Source: Bacteroidales bacterium
GTDB taxonomy: Bacteria > Bacteroidota > Bacteroidia > Bacteroidales > Azobacteroidaceae
Direction: 5' to 3'
Assembly (NCBI GenBank): GCA_020860885.1
Contig: JAJBTS010000333.1
Location: 1 to 23,238 of the forward strand
Length of the DNA: 23,238 nucleotides
Below the pieces are notes generated by a model that made no database searches, was not told the DNA's origin, and saw only the letters and a list, made by a program, of their open reading frames with translations. Shown piece after piece: positions 15,261-22,216 of this stretch (positions are counted from its first letter, which is position 1; each line of letters starts with the position of its first letter). The position numbers and the translations under genes are program-made.

Positions 15261-16228
15261 GAGAAAGGTAAATATATTTTTTCAATAGCTTCTTTATACT
15301 CGTAGTGCGCTTCGCTGGATACGGTAATTCCACCGCCACTCCGGAAATACTTACTTCCATCTTTTTCTTCTATAAACCGGATCATTACAGCGCTATCCAA
15401 TTCTTTCCCGTCAGAATAGCCGAATATTCCGGTATAATATCCTCTTGGCTCCCCTTCGGCTTCTTGTATTATCTGAAGGGTTGATTTTTTGGGAGCTCCG
15501 GAAACAGAGCCTGCCGGAAGAATTCTGAAAAGCAAATCCCCCAAATGTGAACTGTAATCTTTTTCTAAGGTACCTGTTATTTCGGAACTTACCTGTAATA
15601 TATCCCGTTGACCGGTAGTTATTTTATCGATATAGCGAAACCTCTTTATATGTATGTCCTTAGCTATCATACCGAGGTCGTTCCTTAAGAGATCAACAAT
15701 CGTGTTGTGTTCAGCAGTTTCTTTTTCATTAGAAAGTATAATGTTTTTGGCATCCGGTATTTCTGCGTTTATTGTTCCTTTCATAGGATTTGTTGAGATC
15801 ATACCTTTTGAGATACGAACAAACCTTTCCGGAGAAAAACAGACGAACCCATGGGGTACATACAGACAGTAAGGAGCTGTGCTTGATTCAAATATCTCTT
15901 TTAGTGAAAAAGAAGTTTCAACAGGAGTTTTTATTGTTAAATTGGTAAGGAAAGAATCTCCTCTTTTTAAGGCGTCCATAACTGTTTGAAACTTTTTCTT
16001 ATAGGAAGAGAAAGGCTCCGGGTAAGATACGAAGGAGTTCTTATTTTTAGATTCGGGTTTCTTGCAATGATTGGAAGCCAATGGGGTTCGAAACAATATT
16101 TCCTGTTGTCGGAGCGGATACTCAATGATGATTCCTTCCGATAATTCGAAATCCACAGCAAAGAGAAATGGAATCTCCTGCGATGATAGTTCATTGATTT
16201 TATTTTTAATGTCATTCGCTTTCATCAC
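15257..16228 (-). CDS. pabB: Aminodeoxychorismate synthase component I
   Basis: The 323-residue chorismate-binding enzyme adds ammonia at C4 of chorismate. The catalytic domain is intact: SPERFVRIS (132-140), TNPMKGTINA with Lys150, LLRNDLGMIA, GSVSGAPKKSTLQII and GEPRGYYTGIFGY. The Lys of the P-x-K-G-T motif distinguishes PabB from anthranilate synthase TrpE, which has Ala there. The N-terminal part before the catalytic domain is only about 70 residues, shorter than E. coli PabB (about 450 residues in all), as in many compact PabB proteins. It overlaps pabA upstream (ATGA, 16225-16228) and pabC downstream, so translation is coupled. Confidence 0.92.
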   Translation of the reverse strand: MMKANDIKNKINELSSQEIPFLFAVDFELSEGIIIEYPLRQQEILFRTPLASNHCKKPESKNKNSFVSYPEPFSSYKKKFQTVMDALKRGDSFLTNLTIKTPVETSFSLKEIFESSTAPYCLYVPHGFVCFSPERFVRISKGMISTNPMKGTINAEIPDAKNIILSNEKETAEHNTIVDLLRNDLGMIAKDIHIKRFRYIDKITTGQRDILQVSSEITGTLEKDYSSHLGDLLFRILPAGSVSGAPKKSTLQIIQEAEGEPRGYYTGIFGYSDGKELDSAVMIRFIEEKDGSKYFRSGGGITVSSEAHYEYKEAIEKIYLPFS

Positions 16229-16800
16229 CTGTACTTTAAGAAGTTATTCACAATTTGACTGCCATAATCAGTCATGAAGGATTCCGGATGAAACTGAACA
16301 CCATATACCTTGTAAAGAGGATGGGATAAAGCCATAATATTCCCGTCGTTATCGGTAGCCAATATTTTAAGAGAATCCGGGAAAGAATCTTTATCTACCA
16401 GCCAGGAATGATAATGCCCGACTAAAAAATTAGTACCCGTGTCTTTAAATATCGTTGAATGATCCAAAACATTTAAGGTCGATTGTATTCCATGCAGCGG
16501 CCGGTTCATACAATAGATCTTTGCTCCCAGTGCCTCAGCAATAGCCTGATGACCCAGGCATATACCCAGGATAGGTTTTCGGGTGTATAGTTTTTCAATG
16601 ATATCCATAATATTGCCCGCTTCAGCAGGAGTTCCCGGTCCCGGCGAAATGACAATGGAATCATAAGTTGTCGTCTGTGATAAATCAATCTTATCGTTTA
16701 ATACGACCTCTACGGTATCGGAAGCATCGCATACTTTCTGTATGAGATGTAATACATTGAATGTAAACGAATCGTAGTTGTCAATTAATAAAATCCTCAT
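16225..16800 (-). CDS. pabA: Aminodeoxychorismate/anthranilate synthase glutamine amidotransferase
   Basis: This 191-residue class I glutamine amidotransferase supplies ammonia to PabB. The nucleophile is Cys81 in LGICLGHQAI, and the His/Glu pair is in QFHPESFMTDYG (His171, Glu173). ISPGPGTP forms the oxyanion region. The protein starts with the family-typical MRILLIDNYDSFTFN. As first gene of pabA-pabB-pabC it is annotated pabA; in species without another copy such subunits also serve anthranilate synthase. The upstream region toward 16860 contains AT-rich sequence but no perfect -7 box; the repeat element begins 113 bases upstream of the start. Confidence 0.93.
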   Translation of the reverse strand: MRILLIDNYDSFTFNVLHLIQKVCDASDTVEVVLNDKIDLSQTTTYDSIVISPGPGTPAEAGNIMDIIEKLYTRKPILGICLGHQAIAEALGAKIYCMNRPLHGIQSTLNVLDHSTIFKDTGTNFLVGHYHSWLVDKDSFPDSLKILATDNDGNIMALSHPLYKVYGVQFHPESFMTDYGSQIVNNFLKYR

Positions 16801-16912
16801 AATGTGTTAACCCTTTCGATATGTAATGTTTTTAGCATATTGTCTTTCCGGGTTAAATGTTCTATTTTTTCGTAAAAATACGGTTTTAATCAAATATAAA
16901 AAATCAATCAAC

Positions 16913-16961
16913 AAACAGTCACCAGTAAACAGTCACCAGTGAACAGAGAACAGTCATCATT
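16913..16961 (+). repeat. Left flank: seven 7-bp units
   Basis: The stretch divides into consecutive 7-mers AAACAGT, CACCAGT, AAACAGT, CACCAGT, GAACAGA, GAACAGT, CATCATT. The first two 14-bp blocks (16913-16926 and 16927-16940) are identical tandem copies. Confidence 0.75.
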
Positions 16962-16989
16962 GGATAACGGAGTTTTTGATGGTAAAATC

Positions 16990-17219
16990 GCGAAGAGCAT
17001 CTACCCCCCGTTGCGAAGAGTATTTACCCCTCTTTGCGAAGAGTATCTCGACGGGTTAGCGAAGAGTATTAACACCCCGTCGTGATAAGTATCTCCGGGA
17101 GGTCGCAATACTTACCGCGGGAGGGTAGCGGAAAGTATTTCGGAGGGGTAGTGATACTTACCGCAAAAAGGTGGCGAAAAGCACTAAGAAAAGGTAACGA
17201 TATTTACCACTATTGGAAG
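16990..17219 (+). repeat. Degenerate tandem array with exact 23-bp period (ten units)
   Basis: Unit cores begin at 16990, 17013, 17036, 17059, 17082, 17105, 17128, 17151, 17174 and 17197, always 23 bases apart. Units 1-4 carry GCGAAGAGYAT. Units 5, 7 and 9 carry weaker versions (GTGATAAGTAT, GCGGAAAGTAT, GCGAAAAGCAC). Units 6, 8 and 10 instead carry ATACTTAC or ATATTTAC, roughly the reverse complement. The unit tails change from C-rich (first half) to G-rich (second half). A period not divisible by three argues against coding. The spacing is perfectly kept while the sequence has drifted. I see no alternating unique spacers of CRISPR size. Confidence 0.8.
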
Positions 17220-17245
17220 ATAATATCTTGCTTACTTTTAACTGA

Positions 17246-17269
17246 AAATTTTCGCACGTGCGAAAATTT
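17246..17269. repeat. 24-bp perfect palindrome
   Basis: The left half is AAATTTTCGCAC and the right half is its exact reverse complement, with no spacer. It lies inside the repeat element. One half-site is repeated at 17299-17311 (ACGTGCGAAAATT). It could be a dimeric protein-binding site or a cruciform-forming sequence. Confidence 0.75.
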
Positions 17270-17298
17270 CAAATGGCAGTCGCATTTAAAAAAATGGG

Positions 17299-17311
17299 AC
17301 GTGCGAAAATT
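17299..17311 (+). repeat. Half-site copy of the 24-bp palindrome
   Basis: ACGTGCGAAAATT repeats positions 17256-17268 exactly, 43 bases downstream, in the same orientation. Confidence 0.65.
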
Positions 17312-17344
17312 CCGTAACTCTTTGATGATTTTTTTTCTCCTCTG

Positions 17345-17424
17345 ATTCACGGTTAATTGTTCTCTGTCCATTGTTTACTGTTAACTGTTTAACTGCTTTC
17401 TGGTGACTGTTTACTGTTCACTGT
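17345..17424 (-). repeat. Right flank: inverted 7-bp units
   Basis: Read on the minus strand this stretch is a run of 7-mers ACAGTGA, ACAGTAA, ACAGTCA, CCAGAAA, GCAGTTA, then after one extra A, ACAGTTA, ACAGTAA, ACAATGG, ACAGAGA, ACAATTA. It is the inverted counterpart of the left flank at 16913-16961 but longer. Confidence 0.7.
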
Positions 17425-17467
17425 AAAAGAATTATGACAAAAAAGAGGAAATATCGATTTATTTACG

Positions 17468-17475
17468 TATCTTTG
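17468..17475 (+). promoter_or_regulatory. -7 promoter element upstream of the nitronate-monooxygenase-like gene
   Basis: TATCTTTG is a perfect TAnnTTTG match just downstream of the repeat element. Use of it gives a leader of roughly 170 bases that includes the inverted repeat at 17609-17639. No well-spaced -33 TTTG was found. Confidence 0.45.
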
Positions 17476-17608
17476 TAGCCTAAACAATCGAGTTTATATT
17501 GTATCTTTCTTCTCAATGTTTTGCTCCGCAGCTGTTTCGCGGAACTTCCCATCGTCAAAATCGACTTCAAAATCAACTTATTTGTTTATAGTATTAACAG
17601 GTCGCGAG

Positions 17609-17639
17609 AATGTGTCAACACAATTTATCGTGACACATT
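17609..17639 (+). promoter_or_regulatory. Perfect 9-bp inverted repeat in the leader
   Basis: AATGTGTCA (17609-17617) and TGACACATT (17631-17639) are exact reverse complements around 13 bases. The right arm runs into TTTTT, so the RNA would form a stem followed by a U-run, 13 bases before the ATG at 17653. It may be an attenuator-like hairpin or an operator. Confidence 0.5.
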
Positions 17640-17652
17640 TTTTGTAATTAAG

Positions 17653-18723
17653 ATGAATTCATTCTTTATAGGAGATAAAGAAATTAAGTTACCCATTATT
17701 CAAGGAGGTATGGGTGTTGGTGTTTCACTTTCAGGATTGGCTTCTGCGGTTGCCAACGAAGGAGGGATAGGCGTAATATCCTGCGCTGGATTAGGTTTGC
17801 TGTACCGGCAAACTCCGGGCGATTACCTTAAGAACAGTATCTGGGGACTTAAAGAGGAAATACGTAAAGCGCGTGAAAAAACAAAAGGTATGGTTGGTTT
17901 GAATATTATGGTTGCCTTATCGAATTTCGCTGATATGGTACGAACAGCCATTGCTGAAAAAGCAGATGTAATATTTGCGGGAGCAGGTCTTCCGTTAGAT
18001 TTGCCATCTTATCTTACTCCCGATAGCAAAACGCTTTTGGTACCCATCGTATCGTCTGCGCGGGCAGCAAAAGTAATTTGCGAGAAATGGAGTACAAACT
18101 ACAATTATCTTCCGGATATGATTGTTGTGGAAGGACCTAAAGCCGGAGGACACCTGGGATTTAAGAAAGAACAGATAGAAGATGAAAATCATTCGCTGGA
18201 ACAACTGATTCCTGAAGTGGTTGCTGTTTCTGCACAATACAGTGAAAAGAAAAACATTCCTGTTATTGCAGCCGGAGGAATTGCAACAGGGGAAGATGTT
18301 CAACGTTTCATGGAATTAGGTGCAACGGGAGTACAAATGGGAAGTATTTTTGTTCCGACTTATGAATGCGATGCTGCCCCTGCTTTCAAACAGGTGTATG
18401 TGGATGCGGATCAAAAAGATGTGAGGATCATTCAGAGTCCTGTCGGTATGCCCGGCCGTGCTTTTGACGGTGAATTTATCCGTAGTGTAAATGAAGGGAA
18501 AGAAACGCCTAAAGCCTGTCCGTTTCATTGTATTAAAACCTGCGATTACACCAAAAGTCCTTATTGTATAATCAGAGCCTTGTACAATGCTGCCCAGGGG
18601 AATATGAAAAAAGGGTATGCTTTTGCCGGAGCCAATGCGTATCTTACTCAAAAGATAAGCAGCGTGAAGGAAGTTGTAGCGAAACTAAAAGAAGAGTTTG
18701 ACCTTGCAAGACAAAAAAAGTAA
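17653..18723 (+). CDS. Nitronate monooxygenase / 2-nitropropane dioxygenase-like flavin enzyme
   Basis: This 356-residue TIM-barrel FMN enzyme has the family start LPIIQGGMGVGVSLSGLAS. The phosphate-binding segments are VVEGPKAGGHLG and PVIAAGGIATGEDVQRFMEL, followed by GATGVQMGSIFV. The branch includes nitronate monooxygenases and FabK-type enoyl-ACP reductases, so the precise reaction is open. A cysteine cluster late in the protein (ACPFHCIKTCDY followed by a fourth Cys eight residues later) is notable and could bind a metal or cluster. The open frame extends to 17521, but the extra 44 residues are not protein-like and cover the hairpin leader, so ATG 17653 (MNSFFIGDKEIKLPI) is chosen. Confidence 0.88.
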   Translation: MNSFFIGDKEIKLPIIQGGMGVGVSLSGLASAVANEGGIGVISCAGLGLLYRQTPGDYLKNSIWGLKEEIRKAREKTKGMVGLNIMVALSNFADMVRTAIAEKADVIFAGAGLPLDLPSYLTPDSKTLLVPIVSSARAAKVICEKWSTNYNYLPDMIVVEGPKAGGHLGFKKEQIEDENHSLEQLIPEVVAVSAQYSEKKNIPVIAAGGIATGEDVQRFMELGATGVQMGSIFVPTYECDAAPAFKQVYVDADQKDVRIIQSPVGMPGRAFDGEFIRSVNEGKETPKACPFHCIKTCDYTKSPYCIIRALYNAAQGNMKKGYAFAGANAYLTQKISSVKEVVAKLKEEFDLARQKK

Positions 18724-18731
18724 GTTCCGAT

Positions 18732-18788
18732 TTGTAGTTTACTACAATCTTCTAATTTTAATTAATAAAAACTGCTGTGATAAGCAGT
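18732..18788 (+). promoter_or_regulatory. Two short hairpins before the helicase start
   Basis: TTGTAG-TTTA-CTACAA (18732-18747) and ACTGCT-GTGATA-AGCAGT (18771-18788) are perfect 6-bp stems in the 74-base gap between the flavin enzyme and the helicase. The second ends 9 bases before the ATG. The first could contribute to termination and the second could affect helicase translation. Confidence 0.35.
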
Positions 18789-18797
18789 AAATAATCT

Positions 18798-19913
18798 ATG
18801 ACATTTAAAGAATTAAATATTTCAGAGCCTATATTGAAGGCTTTAGTAAGTAAAAAGTATGTATCGCCGACAGATATTCAAACACAGGCGATACCCGTTG
18901 TCCTTCAAGGACATGATCTATTAGGAATAGCCCAGACAGGTACAGGTAAAACAGCAGCATTTGCATTACCTATTATCCAACAGCTTAGCCAGAAAGAACT
19001 TCACAGTAAAAAGCGGGAAATAAAGGCGTTGATCCTTACTCCTACACGGGAACTGGCCATTCAAATTGATGAGTGTTTCAAAGACTATAGTAAATATACT
19101 AATCTACGGCATACGGTAATTTTTGGTGGTGTAAATCAAAGGTCACAAGTAGAAGCCTTGAGGCGTGGTACGGATATTCTTATAGCGACTCCCGGACGTT
19201 TATTGGATCTGATTAAACAAAGACATATCTCTCTGGACCATATCCGTCATTTCGTACTGGATGAAGCGGACCGGATGCTGGATATGGGTTTTATTCATGA
19301 TATAAAGCGTTTATTACCTTTATTACCGAAACAAAGACAGACCCTTTTCTTTTCGGCAACTATGCCGCAAACGATAGCCACTCTGTCGAAATCCATTCTT
19401 AATAAACCTGTAAAGATAGAAGTAGCACCGGTTTCATCGGTAGTAGATACCATTGAACAATGTTTGTATTTCGTGGAAAAACCTCAGAAAAGTAAACTCC
19501 TGATCGATATTTTGGAGAAAGAAGATGAAAAAACGGTTCTGGTTTTCTCCCGTACCAAACATGGGGCGGATAAAATCGCCCGTGTTTTGAATAAACAAGG
19601 TATTGGTTGCGAGGCCATTCATGGCAATAAAACACAAGGAGCCCGACAACGCGCACTTACTAATTTCAAATCGGGTAAGACACGCGTAATCATTGCTACA
19701 GATATTGCTGCCAGAGGAATCGATATAGCCAATCTGGAATTAGTGATCAACTACGATTTACCGGATGTGGCGGAAACCTATGTGCATCGTATCGGAAGGA
19801 CGGGACGCGCCGGAAACAGCGGAACAGCCCTTACTTTCTGTTCTCATGAAGAATATACGATGGTGAAAGATATCCAGAAACTAACAGGAAAAAGCCTGGC
19901 TGTATCTTATTGA
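18798..19913 (+). CDS. DEAD-box ATP-dependent RNA helicase (RhlE-like)
   Basis: This 371-residue protein is a complete two-RecA-domain core. The Q motif is SPTDIQTQAIP, motif I is AQTGTGKTAAF, and Ia is PTRELAIQ. The TPGR motif, motif II (VLDEADRMLDMGF) and motif III (SAT) follow, then VLVFSRTK, motif V (TDIAARGIDI) and motif VI (HRIGRTGRAG). There is almost no C-terminal extension, unlike many RhlE/CsdA proteins, so RNA specificity would need partners. It unwinds RNA duplexes using ATP, typically in ribosome assembly or decay at low temperature. It is followed on the same strand by a 73-aa protein, a cold-shock-domain protein and an RRM protein, which supports an RNA-chaperone cluster. Confidence 0.94.
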   Translation: MTFKELNISEPILKALVSKKYVSPTDIQTQAIPVVLQGHDLLGIAQTGTGKTAAFALPIIQQLSQKELHSKKREIKALILTPTRELAIQIDECFKDYSKYTNLRHTVIFGGVNQRSQVEALRRGTDILIATPGRLLDLIKQRHISLDHIRHFVLDEADRMLDMGFIHDIKRLLPLLPKQRQTLFFSATMPQTIATLSKSILNKPVKIEVAPVSSVVDTIEQCLYFVEKPQKSKLLIDILEKEDEKTVLVFSRTKHGADKIARVLNKQGIGCEAIHGNKTQGARQRALTNFKSGKTRVIIATDIAARGIDIANLELVINYDLPDVAETYVHRIGRTGRAGNSGTALTFCSHEEYTMVKDIQKLTGKSLAVSY

Positions 19914-19942
19914 GAAGAAATATAAACTTAAAAAAATTGAAT

Positions 19943-20164
19943 ATGGCGACAAGTAAAAAAGAAGGAGAAATTACCCGTTTGGAAATAGCATCAGCAACTC
20001 ATCAGGCTGCATCGGTATTGAAAGCAGTAAAAAAGAAGGTTGGAAATGTTATTCTTGTCGCTATAAGCAATAGAACAACGATAGAGCTTCCTGCGCATTT
20101 GTCTCAATCCGAAATAGATGCCCGTGTCGAAAACTATTTAAGACTGCATAAGTCAAAAATATAA
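19943..20164 (+). CDS. Small conserved-looking protein of unknown function in the helicase cluster
   Basis: The frame gives 73 residues from ATG 19943 (MATSKKEGEITRLEIA). An overlap with the helicase end via a non-ATG start at 19910 is possible but less likely. It is basic and mostly helical with a central strand (KKVGNVILVAISNRTTIELP) and a helix near the end (SEIDARVENYLRLHK). I do not recognise a family. It lies 29 bases after the helicase stop and 77 bases before the cold-shock gene, so it may take part in the same RNA-related function. That is inference from position. Confidence 0.7.
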   Translation: MATSKKEGEITRLEIASATHQAASVLKAVKKKVGNVILVAISNRTTIELPAHLSQSEIDARVENYLRLHKSKI

Positions 20165-20241
20165 ATCATCAGAACTTTTATAATTTAAGAAAAGAAAAAG
20201 TAATTATCAGAATCCAACAAAAAAAGTTTTTATAAATAAAT

Positions 20242-20685
20242 ATGGCGAAATCAATATCATTTAATAAAAGAGAATTAGAAAAGAAAAAACAAGAAAAACG
20301 AGTAGAAAAGCAGAAACGTAAAGAAGAGCGTAAAGCCAATGGAAATGGCGGAGCTTTTGAAGATATGATAGCCTACGTGGATGAAAATGGAGTTATTACA
20401 GATACGCCGCCCGATCCGGTAAAGAAACAAGCTATTGATGTGGATAGTATAGCGGTTTCCATACCGAAAAGAGAAGATATAGAAGATCCTATCCTGAAAG
20501 GACGGGTAGAATATTTTAATCCTGACAAAGGATATGGCTTTATTAAGAACGCTACAAATACGGAAAAATACTTTTTCCATATCAGTAGCGCACCAGCCGC
20601 AATAAGAGAAGGAAATAAGGTTACATTTGAGTTGGAACGCGGACAGAAAGGCATGAATGCCGTTCGGATCACACTGGAAAGCTAA
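20242..20685 (+). CDS. Cold-shock-domain protein with basic N-terminal extension
   Basis: The 147-residue protein has a lysine/arginine-rich N-terminus (about residues 9-33, RELEKKKQEKRVEKQKRKEE) and an acidic linker. A cold-shock OB domain fills about residues 85-147: KGRVEYFNPDKGYGFIKN with RNP1 and KYFFHIS with RNP2. The domain is somewhat diverged; Phe/His of RNP2 are kept. Such proteins bind single-stranded RNA or DNA and melt structure. The extension makes it about twice the length of CspA. It sits between the helicase and the RRM gene in the same orientation. Confidence 0.9.
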   Translation: MAKSISFNKRELEKKKQEKRVEKQKRKEERKANGNGGAFEDMIAYVDENGVITDTPPDPVKKQAIDVDSIAVSIPKREDIEDPILKGRVEYFNPDKGYGFIKNATNTEKYFFHISSAPAAIREGNKVTFELERGQKGMNAVRITLES

Positions 20686-20718
20686 GTGTAACAAATATCA
20701 ATAATTAATATTAAAAAG

Positions 20719-21033
20719 ATGAACATTTATGTATCAAATTTAAGCTTCAACACAGCTAGTGAAAGCTTACAAGAGTTATTTGCAGAGTACGGAGAAGTAA
20801 CTTCGGCCAAAATTATTACAGACCGTGAAACCGGAAGATCCCGTGGATTTGGATTTGTAGAAATGTCTGATGATTCACACGGTGAAAATGCTATTGAAGA
20901 ATTGAACGACACTGATTTTGAAGGAAAAACAATTAACGTAAACGTGGCCCGTCCAAGAACCGAAAGAAGTAACGGTGGTTACAACAACAATCGTGGCGGA
21001 GGATACGGCGGATACAACAGAGATCGTTATTAA
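20719..21033 (+). CDS. RRM-domain RNA-binding protein with glycine-rich tail
   Basis: This 104-residue protein has a single RNA-recognition motif. RNP2 is MNIYVSNLSF (1-10) and RNP1 is SRGFGFVEMS (about 41-50), with the usual DRETG loop between. A tail rich in Gly, Asn, Tyr and Arg (NGGYNNNRGGGYGGYNRDRY) follows. Single-RRM proteins of this type are common in Bacteroidota and cyanobacteria and are thought to act as RNA chaperones or regulators. It is the last gene of the cluster, 33 bases after the cold-shock gene, and is followed by a strong hairpin terminator. Confidence 0.94.
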   Translation: MNIYVSNLSFNTASESLQELFAEYGEVTSAKIITDRETGRSRGFGFVEMSDDSHGENAIEELNDTDFEGKTINVNVARPRTERSNGGYNNNRGGGYGGYNRDRY

Positions 21034-21059
21034 GACTCTCTTCAACCCGATCCTATTGT

Positions 21060-21075
21060 TTTGGTCTTGACCAAA
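21060..21075 (+). other. Short perfect hairpin after the RRM gene
   Basis: TTTGGTC-TT-GACCAAA lies 26 bases after the stop. The two-base loop is tight; it may be a processing or stabilising structure ahead of the terminator. Confidence 0.4.
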
Positions 21076-21090
21076 TAATAAATATTATAT

Positions 21091-21127
21091 AGCGTCATAG
21101 TCTGTTATTAAGGCTATGGCGCTTTTT
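21091..21127 (+). terminator. Intrinsic terminator of the RNA-binding cluster
   Basis: AGCGTCATAG (21091-21100) pairs with CTATGGCGCT (21114-21123) over ten positions with one G-U pair. The loop is 13 bases, and a run of five T (21123-21127) follows. Confidence 0.8.
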
Positions 21128-21169
21128 ACATTCTACCTGATTCATACGGCTGTGTATCAGAGGTCCTAC

Positions 21170-22045
21170 TTATTCTTTTAGCAAAGGCAATTGATTCAGC
21201 ATATTCCTGATTTTAATAGCTACTCTGGGCATGGGTTCCACTACGGTGAGCCCCACCACATCGTATTCGGAAGCTATATCATTCATAACGCGAACCGCTT
21301 CATGTATTTTCATCCCATTGGGATCCGTACCTACGGCAGCAATTATTTCCGCAGGATCTAATGCATCCATGTCAAAATGAATAACCACTTTTGATGCACC
21401 CGTATTTCTTAGCCAGTCCATTACAGCCTTACTATTTTCAGCTACTTCTGCAGGAGCCAGTCCTTTTATTCCTAATTTTTCTTGTCTTTCTTTCATTCCA
21501 TCGTCCCAGGAGCGGAGTCCTACTATCAATGCTTTCGAAGCTTCCACTTTTCCGGGCAATATACTTAAGATTTCTTTATCTCCCATACCGAGACAAGCGG
21601 TTAAAGCCATGGCATGATACCCTTTGTAATCATCATAGGGAAGAGTTACATCCGGATGCGCATCTATCCACACAATGGCAACATCCTCCGGATATTTATT
21701 TGCAAGATAGGTAAAGGGAACGACACTTGCGGCACAGTCTCCGCCCAGTGTTACGATCCTTTCCGGATCATTATCCTGAATTATTCTCAGCGCAGCCTTT
21801 GTCTGCCTGAGAAGTACCCTGTAAGAATGAATGCCATTTTCTGTTTCTCTATCGTTTATGTCTAACGATACAGGAACTTCCTTCGTATTCTGTCCGCTTT
21901 TTGGAGCAAGAAAATTCAATAACTGTGCTCCCAGGTAATAACCCCGGGAAGAGTCGTCCGGATCGATATCCGGCATCCAGTGAGCAACAATTCCTCCCTG
22001 CCATTGAGGATATATAAGGCGCAGTGTTGATGTTTTTGTTTTCAT
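21170..22045 (-). CDS. Ureohydrolase (arginase/agmatinase family) with Cys in place of the first metal-ligand His
   Basis: The 291-residue protein has the arginase fold motifs: GGDCAAS (101-107), WIDAHPDVT (126-134; Asp128, His130, Asp132), the GYHAMAL His144, and HFDMDALDP (223-231; Asp225, Asp227). In canonical arginases and agmatinases the first motif is GGDHS, with His binding manganese; here it is Cys104. Cys at this place occurs in some arginase-superfamily members whose substrates are poorly known, so neither arginase nor agmatinase can be assigned. The active enzyme would hydrolyse a guanidino or ureido compound to urea or a relative. The gene is monocistronic and converges on the RRM cluster. 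Confidence 0.85.
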   Translation of the reverse strand: MKTKTSTLRLIYPQWQGGIVAHWMPDIDPDDSSRGYYLGAQLLNFLAPKSGQNTKEVPVSLDINDRETENGIHSYRVLLRQTKAALRIIQDNDPERIVTLGGDCAASVVPFTYLANKYPEDVAIVWIDAHPDVTLPYDDYKGYHAMALTACLGMGDKEILSILPGKVEASKALIVGLRSWDDGMKERQEKLGIKGLAPAEVAENSKAVMDWLRNTGASKVVIHFDMDALDPAEIIAAVGTDPNGMKIHEAVRVMNDIASEYDVVGLTVVEPMPRVAIKIRNMLNQLPLLKE

Positions 22046-22216
22046 ATTTTATGGGTAAAACATTAATTCCTCTTATCAAATAAATAGAGAAATGGGGAGA
22101 TAATTTCCGCCCTCAAATGATGAAGCTATTGAACTCAGAACCTCATAAAGCAAAATAATATAAGGTTTTTCGATTATCCTTTATTACTTAAAAAACCGGT
22201 TTTTAGAATGTCTGAT
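22046..22216. other. Gap upstream of the ureohydrolase gene, with a 14-bp palindrome
   Basis: AAAAACCGGTTTTT (22191-22204) is a perfect palindrome just beyond the small coiled-coil gene. Without a loop it is a poor terminator, but it is placed where one is expected. No gene and no perfect -7 box were found in the remaining bases. Confidence 0.35.

Larger units (their letters stand above)
16913..17424. repeat. 512-bp non-coding repeat element with inverted 7-bp-unit flanks
   Basis: The gap between pabA and the next plus-strand gene is filled by a composite of repeats. Both ends are built from 7-bp units of the type ACAGTNA in opposite orientation; 16923-16939 and 17400-17416 are a perfect 17-bp inverted repeat. 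Between them lie a 23-bp-period array and a 24-bp palindrome with a second half-site. No transposase is present and the only open frame (about 17082-17345) has no protein-like character. It looks like a non-autonomous mobile or replicating intergenic element, but neither target-site duplication nor family could be identified. Confidence 0.6.

Noticed and set aside
16990..17219. CRISPR array
   Set aside because: The period is 23 bases in total and the whole unit drifts; there are no near-identical repeats separated by unique 30-40-base spacers and no cas genes nearby.
17082..17345. 87-codon open frame in the repeat element
   Set aside because: It runs through 23-bp repeats and palindromes, has no family resemblance and no plausible start signal.
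17521..17652. N-terminal extension of the nitronate-monooxygenase-like protein
   Set aside because: The extra residues are not protein-like and would include the leader hairpin; family homologues begin at the ATG at 17653.
21060..21075. Second intrinsic terminator after the RRM gene
   Set aside because: The stem has a two-base loop and is followed by AATAATA rather than a T-run; the terminator at 21091-21127 is far better.
22191..22204. Intrinsic terminator for the 58-aa gene
   Set aside because: The sequence is a loop-free palindrome, so a stable terminator hairpin is doubtful; it is only noted in the gap description.
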